Of a stretch of DNA of 64,000 nt, positions 1-64,000 are shown one piece after another. Made by a program: the position numbers and the translations under genes. The notes below the pieces were generated by a model, which worked only from the letters and a program-made list of their open reading frames with translations, did no database searches and was not told where the DNA came from. Source of the stretch: Amorphochlora amoebiformis (Eukaryota; Cercozoa; Chlorarachniophyceae). Numbering within the stretch: position 1 is the stretch's first letter; the number at the start of each line of letters is the position of its first letter. The stretch spans positions 124,001-188,000 of the forward strand of contig BAAHQB010000054.1 in NCBI GenBank assembly GCA_054601695.1, given 5' to 3'.

Positions 1-22
1 TAGATATGGATAGAGTCCGTTA

Positions 23-136
<114 letters not shown>

Positions 137-149
137 AAAAACGTTTGCA

Positions 150-234
150 CAAATAACTAGCCATTTTAGATAAAGTTAATAAGTTCATACTACCTGTCAT
201 AAGCATATATATGTGTGTATACATAAATATATAC

Positions 235-284
<50 letters not shown>

Positions 285-329
285 ACATTTATATATGCAC
301 AAAAACAAATATATATATATATATATTAC

Positions 330-399
<70 letters not shown>

Positions 400-433
400 A
401 ATGTATATATTACAACCAGCCATTGAGATAACA

Positions 434-504
<71 letters not shown>

Positions 505-514
505 TTATTATAAC

Positions 515-540
<26 letters not shown>
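150..540 (-). repeat. Partial tandem copies of ProC-like exon 11 tail and donor
   Basis: The intact exon tail and donor (515-540 on this strand) is followed, within the intron, by a copy at about 410-438 and a more diverged one at about 152-192. Each keeps the exon end (minus-strand TGGCTG or TGGCTA before GTTAT-like sequence), and (TA)n separates them. Confidence 0.75.
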
Positions 541-9034
<8,494 letters not shown>

Positions 9035-9843
9035 AGGCCTTGAAACTCGAATTCTTGATTGGAGACCCGGGGATACGCTGCACGATGGGAGGAAAAGGAG
9101 GAAGAATCCGCCCATCCGAAGGAGGTTGGACATGGTTCAGAGCCGACCTTTTCTTTCGAAAAAGTATAGCGTGACATAACGTTATGTAATCCTTCAATTG
9201 GTGATCTATTGAGCAGTCACATGTGTGACTCAAGGGCCTGTCGGGTCTTTTGGATTCCGAGACGCCGAAGAATTGTTAAGAATTATTTTCGAGCTGCCCG
9301 CTGGCCCGCCTCAGGTGTTGAACCCCTTATTTCTTCTGAATGGTCGAATTTCTTGCCTTTTTCTTAATGTAAAGTCCGTATATGAGAGGGATGATCGAGA
9401 TGCATCTTCTCACGTTCGAAAATCGTGAGAACAGAGGAAAAAACGACCCACAGCAAGGGAATGGCGCATACAGCAAGATTCCGATATGAGCGCTGTGTTG
9501 CAGGGATATACCCCCTGTTGAAAAAAAAGGATTACGGGAAGAGGAAAAGAATCGGTGGTTTTGAGGAGTGGGGGATGAGTGGTTGGTCTGGTTGGATTTT
9601 TCCGAGAATTTGGGTAAGGGTGTACATTTTTTTGACGGTGTTGCGTGAGGATGGGATCGGAAGGCGGGAACTGGTTAATCATTTTCCAAGGGATTCGGGT
9701 GAACCTGAATAGTGCACCATAGATCGCATCACGTTAATCTACATGTGCATATTATGTCTGTGTATCCATTCGCACATCCTTTGAACACCCTTGCATACGA
9801 GAGCAGAAAGGGAATACCTACTCATCATATTTTCACACTCAGG
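9035..9843. promoter_or_regulatory. Divergent intergenic region between the ProC-like and Rpn13 genes
   Basis: About 0.8 kb of (TA)n-free sequence separates the two start codons, which point away from each other. It must hold both promoters and 5' UTRs. I see no clear TATA box or other core element. The short open frames here match no family. Part may be upstream coding sequence if the alternative ATGs at 9133 (minus) or 9712 (plus) are used. Confidence 0.5.
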
Positions 9844-22643
<12,800 letters not shown>

Positions 22644-22890
22644 GAGAGAATCTTACAATAAACTTTGTAATCTATCTATAAGCTAAGCTTCGAGGCTGCG
22701 AATGTGTGCTAGGCACTCGAGACACTTATTATTCTAGTTATTCACGGCTAGTACGGCAATCATGGAAATGCTAATTATAATATCATGAATTTGCAGGCCC
22801 TTGCGTCACGAGATTGACACAACTGACGCACTCAGTAGTACATATATACTTGGACAGTTGAACTAAATTACATATATACATATATACATG

Positions 22891-22924
<34 letters not shown>

Positions 22925-23026
22925 AATACATAGATATATAGATATATATATATATACATATATATATATATCTAGATATGCATATACATACGTACATAAA
23001 GTATCTATACCATATACACACACTAG

Positions 23027-23100
<74 letters not shown>

Positions 23101-23187
23101 ATACACGTGTGTGTGTGTGTGTGTGTGTGTGCGCGTGTGTGTGTGCGTGTGTGTGTGTGTGTGTTTGTGTGTGTCCAGATTGCATCT
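22644..23187. other. Convergent intergenic region between Rpn13 and SLC35A
   Basis: This holds the 3' UTRs of both genes. It contains no recognisable coding exon. Its right part (about 23020-23175) is a (CA)n-(TA)n-(TG)n block, which is self-complementary and can fold into a long hairpin. The left part, about 22680-22860, is ordinary unique sequence. Confidence 0.5.
22657..22662 (+). terminator. Probable poly(A) signal of the Rpn13 gene
   Basis: An AATAAA hexamer lies 14 bases after the stop codon of the Rpn13 reading frame, on the coding strand. The distance is short but possible for compact 3' UTRs. Confidence 0.45.
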
Positions 23188-35842
<12,655 letters not shown>

Positions 35843-37347
35843 GCTGAATTATTCAGGTGTGTGACCTGGGATGGAAAAAAAGGGGCTCACATTCAGGATT
35901 AATCTTGGTTGATTGAGACAGGTTATGCCATCCCCGATGCATTGCAATGTTGTGAATATGCATCAGAGAGATGAATTATCTCGAAATGGATAAGAGAAAG
36001 CATTCTCACAGCACATAAATTACGGAGGAATGAATTGATAACACAAACCCGCAAACTGTTAAATGGAAACTACACTCCGCGTGAATCATTGGCTCTCTCT
36101 CGTCCCTTCCCCTTACATATCTCCTTCTCTAGCCCAAGAATCCCCGAGGACAACCCAGCGCCCCGTCCGCCAAATTTTCGCGGTAAGAATCCGAATCTGG
36201 CTTCAGTCGTTTCACCGACTCTTCCATACCCTCTATCCCCGGAAACTCTACGCCCTTCCCGCATCGAATACCAACTTCCGCCTCAGACGACATAATTCGA
36301 AAAATCGCGGACGGATCATACCTTGCAGTGGTTTCGGGGGGTGAGATCGGCCGCGCACACGTCGTCAGCCACAGCCTACTGGACGTTTCTATTAATAGAT
36401 CCGAAATTTTAGTTTTAAAGGTTAAAATTCGAAGTCCTTATAGGTTTGAATGATGGAAGTGTGACCATCCCGTTCTGTCACGCCGAATCACAAAAAGGGG
36501 TGCTGGGCCACTGCTGGCTGCTTGGCGGGAAGCAACCTGCCCCTTTTCAAGCCTTTTCATGATAGAATAAACGCTATAAATCCTCAAGGTGGAAATAAAT
36601 TCTGATGTGTGGGGCGAAGGTAAAAGAAAATTTGAGGGAGAGCTTAGGAATGAATCCGAATGATCTCTTGGTACAGGGGGTACGGGGTTACTTCCCTGAG
36701 AGGGTGGTAAGGGTCTGTGAGGTCTAATTTGGGCTCGGACTTGGTGCAGTTTGTTCGAGTAGACATAAAGCATAAAACTCTCATCCGAAATGCAATTGGA
36801 AACCGATAATAACAATTCACGAGATATATAATTGTATTTCTCACATATAAATGTGACATATTCTACAAATTATAATATTTATTTAATAATTATAATTATT
36901 AAATATAATTGTATACGTGTATATATATATATATATATATAATGTATTACATCTGATGTTGTCAAATTATCTAATCATTGGTACAAGAACTAGAAAGGGA
37001 GAGAAGTATACGTACTCTAGCTAGTCTACTAGGTAGTACTACTACTTAGTAGTACAGTATCTCTCAGTATATCTACTAGATCTACTAAATCTAGTATATT
37101 TAGACTATAATCTCTAAGATCTATCTAGATATCACTAGTATTAGCTAGATTAGCTAGCTATATGCTAGCTAGCTAAATATATATTTATAAATTCTAGAAA
37201 TTAGATCTCGAGTAACTAGAGTAACCTAGTAACTTAGTGTGACAAAATCTAGTAAATTGCGTGATTACAAGTAGGCTTTCATAGTTAGTTTGATTAATGA
37301 GTAACCAGACTAGTACGTAGAGAGGAATACTGACTCATTACTGAGAC

Positions 37348-37392
<45 letters not shown>

Positions 37393-37452
37393 TGACTAGA
37401 TTCATGCAGGTCAGTTAGTAATAATTAGGACTAGTAAGTTGTGTATGACCCA
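35843..37452. other. Intergenic region between the SLC35A start and the kinase stop codon
   Basis: About 1.6 kb, mostly free of (TA)n. The part 36030-36850 has open frames on both strands up to 125 codons, but none resembles a known protein and they overlap each other. The SLC35A promoter should be at the left end. At 37015-37330 the sequence turns into a CTAG-rich, self-complementary stretch unlike its surroundings. Confidence 0.5.
37015..37330. other. CTAG-rich stretch downstream of the kinase gene
   Basis: CTAG, CTAGT and ACTAG occur many times within about 300 bases, along with longer palindromic pieces such as TAGTACTACTACTTAGTAGTA and TAGCTAGCTA. Similar CTAG-rich sequence occurs at about 23700-23960 and 57990-58130, also near gene 3' ends. 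Confidence 0.7.
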
Positions 37453-42902
<5,450 letters not shown>

Positions 42903-43330
42903 CCTTGTTCACTCCACTCCTGTGCACTTACACAGAAGGAAGTTGCCAGGGACACAGGCCGACACAGGTAGGTCCAGGTCCAATCGCCTTGGAAGATCTA
43001 CTCCAAGAATAAGATGAAACGTCAGCGACCCTCTAATAGTTTATCACTCAGGATATTAACAACGAATATGCTAAGATATTGATTTAGATAATACAAAGAG
43101 ATATCTGATATCTAATATCCCAACGAGATACCCTATCTATCCAAAGATCTTTTCGCGCACACCGCGCCCCAAAAAATGGTACCCTTTTCCCTCCCGCCCG
43201 TCCCCCACCCCCCATAGGCACTGACTCACGCCATATTTGATACCAGTTCTCGCGGCTCACTGGCCAATTCTTCAAATTTTCGCGCGAGAGAGCTTTGGCC
43301 TTTCAGACTGGACTAAGTCGCAGGGTTGTG
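42903..43330. promoter_or_regulatory. Bidirectional promoter region between the kinase and PRPP synthetase genes
   Basis: Only 428 bases separate the two outward-facing start codons. The stretch contains no (TA)n, unlike every long intron around it, and is richer in GC near 43150-43220. Both genes probably initiate here. No specific factor site can be named. Confidence 0.55.
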
Positions 43331-57520
<14,190 letters not shown>

Positions 57521-58386
57521 ACAGATACCTGTTCATTTAGTATCAAGAAGCCTTCTCTCACTATCTCCCTTCGGGTTCCCCTCTCTCCCTTATCAGTCTG
57601 TTAAGAGGAAAAACTAAACTGCCAGGGGTAAGAATCTATCTACACTGTGACCTAGGTGACGCCAAAAAAGACGGAGAATATATCGCCAAGACAAAAAATG
57701 AGAGAGCCGATACATACGCTAGATAGGCTACATCGAACAGATACTAGCCATAGATAGGGCTGGCTCCACGGCTGTATAACTTGTCCCGTGTTTACTTTTT
57801 CAACGGTACGGCCATATGGTCTAGTTAATATTCGGAATCGCTCGCCTGTGTACACACATAGAGCATAGAGCTAGATAGTCTAAATCTAAGTAATATGCCG
57901 AATTAATCATACTTAATCATACCAGTTCCACGTGCGTATACATGTCATGATACTATATATATACGGTGACGTGATCAGAGACTATCTCTAGTCACTCTCT
58001 TGTCACTAGAGACTTAGTAGAACTTCATATCTCGGATATCTGATGTATAATATCCTAGATATCGAGTATAAGCGTTCGGGGGGATTTTGTTCAATCTACT
58101 ACTAGTACTACTGGTCTGGTGACCGGTGAAGTATAGTTTTATTGTTAGTGTAAACTTTGTCAATGTGATGTAGACGCATGGATCATGCCAGTAGCTCGCA
58201 GATCACTGAAGTGGTGGAGACCTATATCTACTACATCTGGCACTGGTCGCATATCCCATGGCAGCAGAAGCTTACGATTGAGGACAGTATCTTGCGTCCA
58301 AATGGGATATAGCTGGCATTATATATCGTTAGTACTCAGTATGTATTTCTAGACATTTAACTACATGATGATATGATGTAGGATAT

Positions 58387-58443
<57 letters not shown>

Positions 58444-58707
58444 TATAATATGTACATGCATGTGAAGATATACAGTTATAAACACGTATGTATACGTAAT
58501 ATATTATGTATAAATAAATAAATAATATATATATATATATATATTATATATATGATATATATATATGTGTGTACAAACATATATATATATATATTTCTAT
58601 ATATTATATTATATTCACCTATATACATAATATATTTATATTAAGATGGTTGTGTATTTGTCCTAGATGTTTATACATATACACAAACATATCTGATTAG
58701 GCTTAGG
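57521..58707. other. Convergent intergenic region between PRPP synthetase and SFT2
   Basis: About 1.2 kb between two facing stop codons. It shows no coding exon I can recognise. About 57960-58130 is rich in CTAG and in short palindromes such as CTAGTACTA and GATATC. A (TA)n tract begins near 58385. Confidence 0.5.
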
Positions 58708-58889
58708 CTATTTTCCAGACCTGAGGGAGTACCAGAAGAGAGCCAGCCACTGAATAAATATTAACGGAAAAACTAGTATCATCTTGCCTATGCGTAGAAA
58801 CATATATACATACACACACCAATATATATGCATATATATATATATATATATTATATTATATATTATATTCAATATATATATATATTATT

Positions 58890-58928
<39 letters not shown>

Positions 58929-58986
58929 ATGTGATCGATATATACATTAATATTTACATATATGTAGCACACACACATACATATTA

Positions 58987-59047
<61 letters not shown>

Positions 59048-59174
59048 CAAATGTTTTAAAAAATGTATATGTAATATATATATATATATATATATAATAT
59101 ATGTGTATGTATATACATATTAAATATATATATGTATATATATATATATATATAATATATATATAGTACATGTC

Positions 59175-59235
<61 letters not shown>

Positions 59236-59367
59236 ATATATGTATGTATTATATATACTTAAACACACACACATATACACATATATAAATACAAAAGTAC
59301 ATGGCATGTATGTAAATTATATTATACTATATGTATATATATATACATACGTATATATAAATTTCGA

Positions 59368-59403
<36 letters not shown>

Positions 59404-59540
59404 ATTATATTACATACATGCATACATACATTAGAAATATATATATGCATATATACATATATATATATATAATATATATATATATATAAACGTATAAACC
59501 AGTTCTCAGAGCAACCACAAGGGTTAGCAACATGCTGCAG

Positions 59541-59598
<58 letters not shown>

Positions 59599-59656
59599 GT
59601 AAACGTATATACCAGTTCTCAGAGCAACCACAAGGGTTAGCAACATGCTGCAGAGG

Positions 59657-59696
<40 letters not shown>

Positions 59697-59843
59697 GTAT
59701 ATACCAGTTCTCAGAGCAACCACAAGGGTTAGCAACATGCTGCAGAGGTATATGATAGATGCTATAGCACGGTCCGTATGGAACATCCTGAGAGATAGAT
59801 ACACGTCATTCCCTCACCAACATCTCATCTGTTTCTCTCTGTA

Positions 59844-59893
<50 letters not shown>

Positions 59894-60226
59894 TTGTGTA
59901 TTGTACAAATGTGATTTGTATGAGCCATGCATACTTTTTTCTTCGCTAAAGTATTCTTGAGCGATGGGGAGTGAGAGGGAAATAGCATACGCGAATATTC
60001 GCAAAAATACTTGGCCGAGTATTTGGCAGTAACTTTGAGTATAAAGTATATAACCTATACATATGTTCTGTGCATTGCATTCGTATATATTTGTGTGGTG
60101 TACATATTCAAATATTACATATTTTTAACTCATGCTATATTAAGTATATCTATTTATATGTGTATATATAGATTAGGTGTGTGTATGTGAGCATGTATAG
60201 ATATGTAATATATATATATATATATG

Positions 60227-60276
<50 letters not shown>

Positions 60277-60575
60277 TATACAATGTAATAATGCATATGT
60301 AGATTTAGCGAACGTTTGTATTCGCAGAGTTCGTACCTTTTGAATTGGGAGATGGGTCCCGTGAGGAACATTGTGGAGCTCAGGGAAAGCAGGTTCCCTG
60401 TTGACATGCATATAATTTTGTATGTACATGTGTACATATATAAATATATATATATATATATATATGTCTAATATATATATATATATATATAATATACGTA
60501 TAATTAAATATATTATGTGTATAAAAATATATATTATAAAAAAACCTATGTATACATACATACATATGTATATAT

Positions 60576-60624
<49 letters not shown>

Positions 60625-60685
60625 ATATAATACATGGATACATACGTCCTTGTATAAATAATTATGTATTATATACATATATATG

Positions 60686-60719
<34 letters not shown>

Positions 60720-61038
60720 TATATAATATAATACATGGATACATACGTCCTTGTACAAATAATTATGTATACATATATATATATACATACATATTTAATT
60801 TATAATATATATATATTATATATATAGTTGATACATACTTATAGTGGTAGGATAAGATCACCTAAAGTGTAAATGAAAGCAAATTTCTTGGGGCGCACAA
60901 TATAAAACCTAAATCAAATTAACGTACATTTAGTCATTTATATATATATATATATATATATTATGTATATATGTTAATATATGCACTAATATATATGTAT
61001 ATATCATCTATTATATTATTTGTGTGTATACACATACA

Positions 61039-61123
<85 letters not shown>

Positions 61124-61164
61124 GTAGATTTTCATATATATATGTTGATATGTACAAAATCTCT

Positions 61165-61251
<87 letters not shown>

Positions 61252-61253
61252 AA

Positions 61254-61296
<43 letters not shown>

Positions 61297-62191
61297 TTAA
61301 TGTGTATGAGCGCATTGTAGGAATTAACACAAAAGAACATAAAAGCACACACGATACTCCTTTTCAGGGTAACCTCCACCAGCATAAAGTCTATAAACCC
61401 CAATGTAAAATCCTAAGGTTACCCGCTAATATAGGAGAAAGCCATCCCCAATAAGAGAGTTACAGCGAATCCCCATATCCTCTGCTGAAACGTCAGACTG
61501 GGACAACACTCATCGAGACCTTTGTTCAAGTTGAAATATATGGCGATTAGGGTTCGGACTAAAGTATCTTGCGGGAGAATTGCAAGAGGGTTGGGGTTGG
61601 AATTTTGTTATAGTGTTAGATTGAGGTTGAGTTTAGGGTTGGCATTGAGCACTGTGAGATGGAAATATGGCTAAGACTGCACGTGAGAATCACATAAAAG
61701 ACGAATGGCTTGGATTTGAGGATTAGGGCTGAGGATTAGGAGATTTTGGGCTTGACCCTGCTCAAATTCTGATTTTTCCCCGTAGCCAAGTTTAGAAGCA
61801 ATGCTGTAAAGTTATTTTAAATAAAATTATGACGATGAAATTTAGCCGGAGAGAAAGAGTGAACGCGTGGGTTGCGTCGAAAAGAGAGGACCAAGTCTAT
61901 TGAATTTGAAAACAAATCGATCATTCCCAATCTCCCCATGGCCAATGTCTGATGGAGCAAATCAGGTTCACCCAAATTCTAATCAACTGCTGATTCACCC
62001 TTGCCCGCCTCCCACACACCACCAAAGCGCGTTGGAATGTAAGGAAATGTATTCTAAAACGTCGCGACGTTTCGAAAAAAAGCCGCTCACCTTTTGCCAA
62101 CCGAGCTAATAAACGCTTTGTTCTCCCCAGTCTCAACTTCCGGCTCCTCCAGGGATTCTTCCTCGCGCTCTAGGGACGATCCGGACCCCAT
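58708..62191 (-). CDS. SFT2: SFT2-family vesicle transport membrane protein
   Basis: Six minus-strand exons in phase encode 153 aa: 62191-62091, 61497-61423, 61390-61329, 60397-60337, 59787-59705, 58787-58708. The N-terminus is a short acidic cytosolic tail ([18 protein letters not shown]). Four hydrophobic segments follow: [36 protein letters not shown] leading into [30 protein letters not shown]; and [20 protein letters not shown]. The order GN/WN-LSL-ST-FL-GP-QxKRMF, then [10 protein letters not shown], then LFWYSL is typical of SFT2/SFT2D proteins, which act in fusion of endosome-derived vesicles with the Golgi. The Gly of the usual LGN is Trp here. Length fits the family (about 150-215 aa). 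Exon 3 is the least conserved, but its phase and the hydrophobic pattern match. The gene converges on the PRPP synthetase gene. Exon 5 has two partial copies, with donors, in the following intron. Confidence 0.93.
59488..59752 (-). repeat. Three copies of SFT2 exon 5 tail and donor
   Basis: The segment encoding [13 protein letters not shown] plus the donor GTATAT lies in the intact exon (59705-59787) and again at about 59604-59658 and 59491-59545, with (TA)n between. The coding bases are unchanged in the copies; the donor is lost to GTTTATAC in the farthest one. Confidence 0.92.
60620..60775. repeat. Duplicated 45-base block in SFT2 intron 3
   Basis: ATACATGGATACATACGTCC followed by TTGTATAAATAATTATGTAT occurs at about 60630 and again at about 60732, with (TA)n between. 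Only intron sequence is involved. Confidence 0.88.
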
Positions 62192-62297
62192 CCCTTGTCG
62201 TGTGGGCGATAAATTAGTAAATTAGGCGATACTAGAGGGTAATATTATGTCTAATACCAAAGCTAGAGTATTAGAGGTTAAAACCAATATATTACAG

Positions 62298-62394
62298 GTC
62301 AGATTGCCACGTGTACCGCATGGTCGGAGGGGCGCATCGGATTGCTGTGGTCATCCTAAGCTTGGGGGCAGTCTTATTCTATGAATTTGCAGTT
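62298..62394 (+). CDS. Exon-like block, possible small membrane protein at the right edge (unrecognised)
   Basis: A good acceptor (attacag) at 62291-62297 and a good donor (GTAAGA) at 62395 bound a block of normal base composition. One frame is open throughout and encodes a hydrophobic helix (RIAVVILSLGAVLFYEFAV), with an ATG at 62320. Possible further plus-strand exons with matching phase are 63340-63364 and 63704 onward, the latter reaching a stop after seven codons. I recognise no family. The block lies just 106 bases from the SFT2 start codon, so it would share a divergent promoter. It could equally be a 5'-UTR exon or chance. Confidence 0.3.
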
Positions 62395-62808
62395 GTAAGA
62401 AAGACTGCAGATATCAAGAAGACCGTGGTCATTAACTTTCTTTTTTTTTTAATTTATTTTTCGGCATATCTTTGCGGGTGGGGTGTTTGGGTGATGAGAG
62501 GGTTGGTTGACTCATACATTGTGTAACAGCGTTTGGAGAATGTAGGGCTTTGTGAGGCGGTGGTATGTTGGCTATCGGTATGGACACATATGTTGTTTGT
62601 GTATGAATAGTATGTATGTGTTTATATGTATGGCTATTTTGATATAATATGTTTAGATATTTGATATGTGAGACTTGAAAAATGAGTATGTGTATGTCTC
62701 TCTCTCTTATTCTAGCACACGCACACACACACACACACACGCATATATATATATATATATATATGTGTGTATATATGTGTACGTATACATACAAATAAAT
62801 ATATATAT

Positions 62809-62858
<50 letters not shown>

Positions 62859-62886
62859 ACATACGTACTAAATGTCTACATAAAAC

Positions 62887-62935
<49 letters not shown>

Positions 62936-63020
62936 TACTATTTCTATGTAGAATAGATGTATTTGTAATATAAATGTATGTATACGTATATATATATATA
63001 TATACATAAGTACACATATG

Positions 63021-63070
<50 letters not shown>

Positions 63071-63146
63071 ATATGTACGTTATCATACACACACGATTAT
63101 ATAAATAATTACACACATTTAAAAATCTGCACACACGCATTTATAT

Positions 63147-63191
<45 letters not shown>

Positions 63192-63246
63192 ATATATATA
63201 TACATATATATTATATAACATATATATATAAATACACATACATATA

Positions 63247-63291
<45 letters not shown>

Positions 63292-63606
63292 TCAACGTAC
63301 TTATACACACATACATAGATATACACCTATCCATACCAGGACGGACATACAGAGCCCTTATCCCGTAAGGGTTGTTACAAAATACCATCTCGTTATAGGT
63401 AATTTGGCCTAAGCTAACCTAACCTTATCCACGCCGACCCTAATCGTGAGACATGTACATCTGCCCTCATCCTCTCGTTATCCAAGCCTTCGGTGAACAC
63501 GCTCATATATCTCGATCTTGATTCGACTCTCTTTGTCCCCTCTCTCTCTCTCTCTCTCTGCGAATTTGCGTGTTTTATGTGTATGTATGTAGATAATGGC
63601 ATGTTA

Positions 63607-63646
<40 letters not shown>

Positions 63647-63746
63647 GGATAAATATGTGCATCTTTTTACACATTATTATATTCATATCTAAATACTCAT
63701 CAGGATTGGTATTAGCACCTTCGTAGGCCATCGGTAGCGCTATATA

Positions 63747-63801
<55 letters not shown>

Positions 63802-63835
63802 AATATTTTATATATATGTATATATGTCACGGTGA

Positions 63836-63871
<36 letters not shown>

Positions 63872-63876
63872 TTGTA

Positions 63877-63921
<45 letters not shown>

Positions 63922-63957
63922 AATATATATATAAAAAAAAATATGTGTGTGTGTACA

Positions 63958-63989
<32 letters not shown>

Positions 63990-64000
63990 AATATATATAC
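62395..64000. other. Right-edge region, no confident gene
   Basis: Alternating (TA)n and unique islands at about 62400-62740 and 63320-63740. The islands contain short splice-bounded blocks (63340-63364; from 63704) that may be exons of a plus-strand gene running off the edge. A (CT)n run lies at 63540-63560. I recognise no protein family. Confidence 0.35.

Noticed and set aside
36035-36860. Overlapping open frames of 60-125 codons
   Set aside because: No family resemblance, frames overlap on both strands, and no convincing splice-linked continuation was found.
59510-60400. Extra 3' exons for the PRPP synthetase gene on the plus strand
   Set aside because: These blocks are SFT2 exons 4 and 5 read backwards; PRPP synthetase already ends properly at 57520 with its family C-terminus.

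Overview
The window is a piece of a nuclear eukaryotic chromosome, probably from a protist or alga. Genes are split into many very small exons with spliceosomal GT-AG borders, TTAGGG/CCCTAA telomere-type repeats are scattered inside introns, and almost all remaining sequence is (TA)n microsatellite. I could not place the organism more precisely. Nearly all long open frames in the window are Tyr-Ile runs from reading (TA)n and are not genes. Reconstructed exons add up to about 5.8 kb, roughly 9% of the window.

Six genes could be rebuilt exon by exon with unbroken reading phase. (1) About 9034 down to 515, minus, running off the left edge: a ProC-like (pyrroline-5-carboxylate reductase-type) NAD(P)-dependent oxidoreductase, 11 exons seen. 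(2) 9844-22643, plus: the proteasomal ubiquitin receptor Rpn13/ADRM1, 17 exons, 314 aa, with Pru and DEUBAD domains. (3) 35842-23188, minus: an SLC35A-type nucleotide-sugar transporter, 20 exons, about 371 aa. (4) 42902-37453, minus: an AGC-family Ser/Thr kinase (AKT/S6K/SGK-like) with a myosin-I TH1-like domain where a PH domain would often sit, 9 exons, 529 aa. (5) 43331-57520, plus: a ribose-phosphate pyrophosphokinase (PRPP synthetase) homologue, 18 exons, 356 aa, with eroded active-site motifs. (6) 62191-58708, minus: the Golgi/endosome membrane trafficking protein SFT2, 6 exons, 153 aa. An exon-like block at 62298-62394 (plus) may begin a seventh gene at the right edge.

Genes 1/2 and 4/5 are divergent, with start codons about 0.8 and 0.43 kb apart. 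Genes 2/3 and 5/6 are convergent. These are housekeeping functions (proteasome, nucleotide metabolism, Golgi transport, signalling) and do not form a pathway.

The most striking feature is not a gene. At ten or more exon-intron borders in at least four genes, a short block covering the edge of an exon, its splice site and some adjacent intron has been tandemly duplicated (2 to 8 copies), usually with (TA)n between copies. An intact exon always remains at one end of the array. The result is rows of decoy donors or acceptors joined to truncated exon copies. Related oddities are exon 14 of the PRPP synthetase gene lying between complementary (CCCTAA)n and (TTAGGG)n tracts, and a palindromic minisatellite in the Rpn13 gene.
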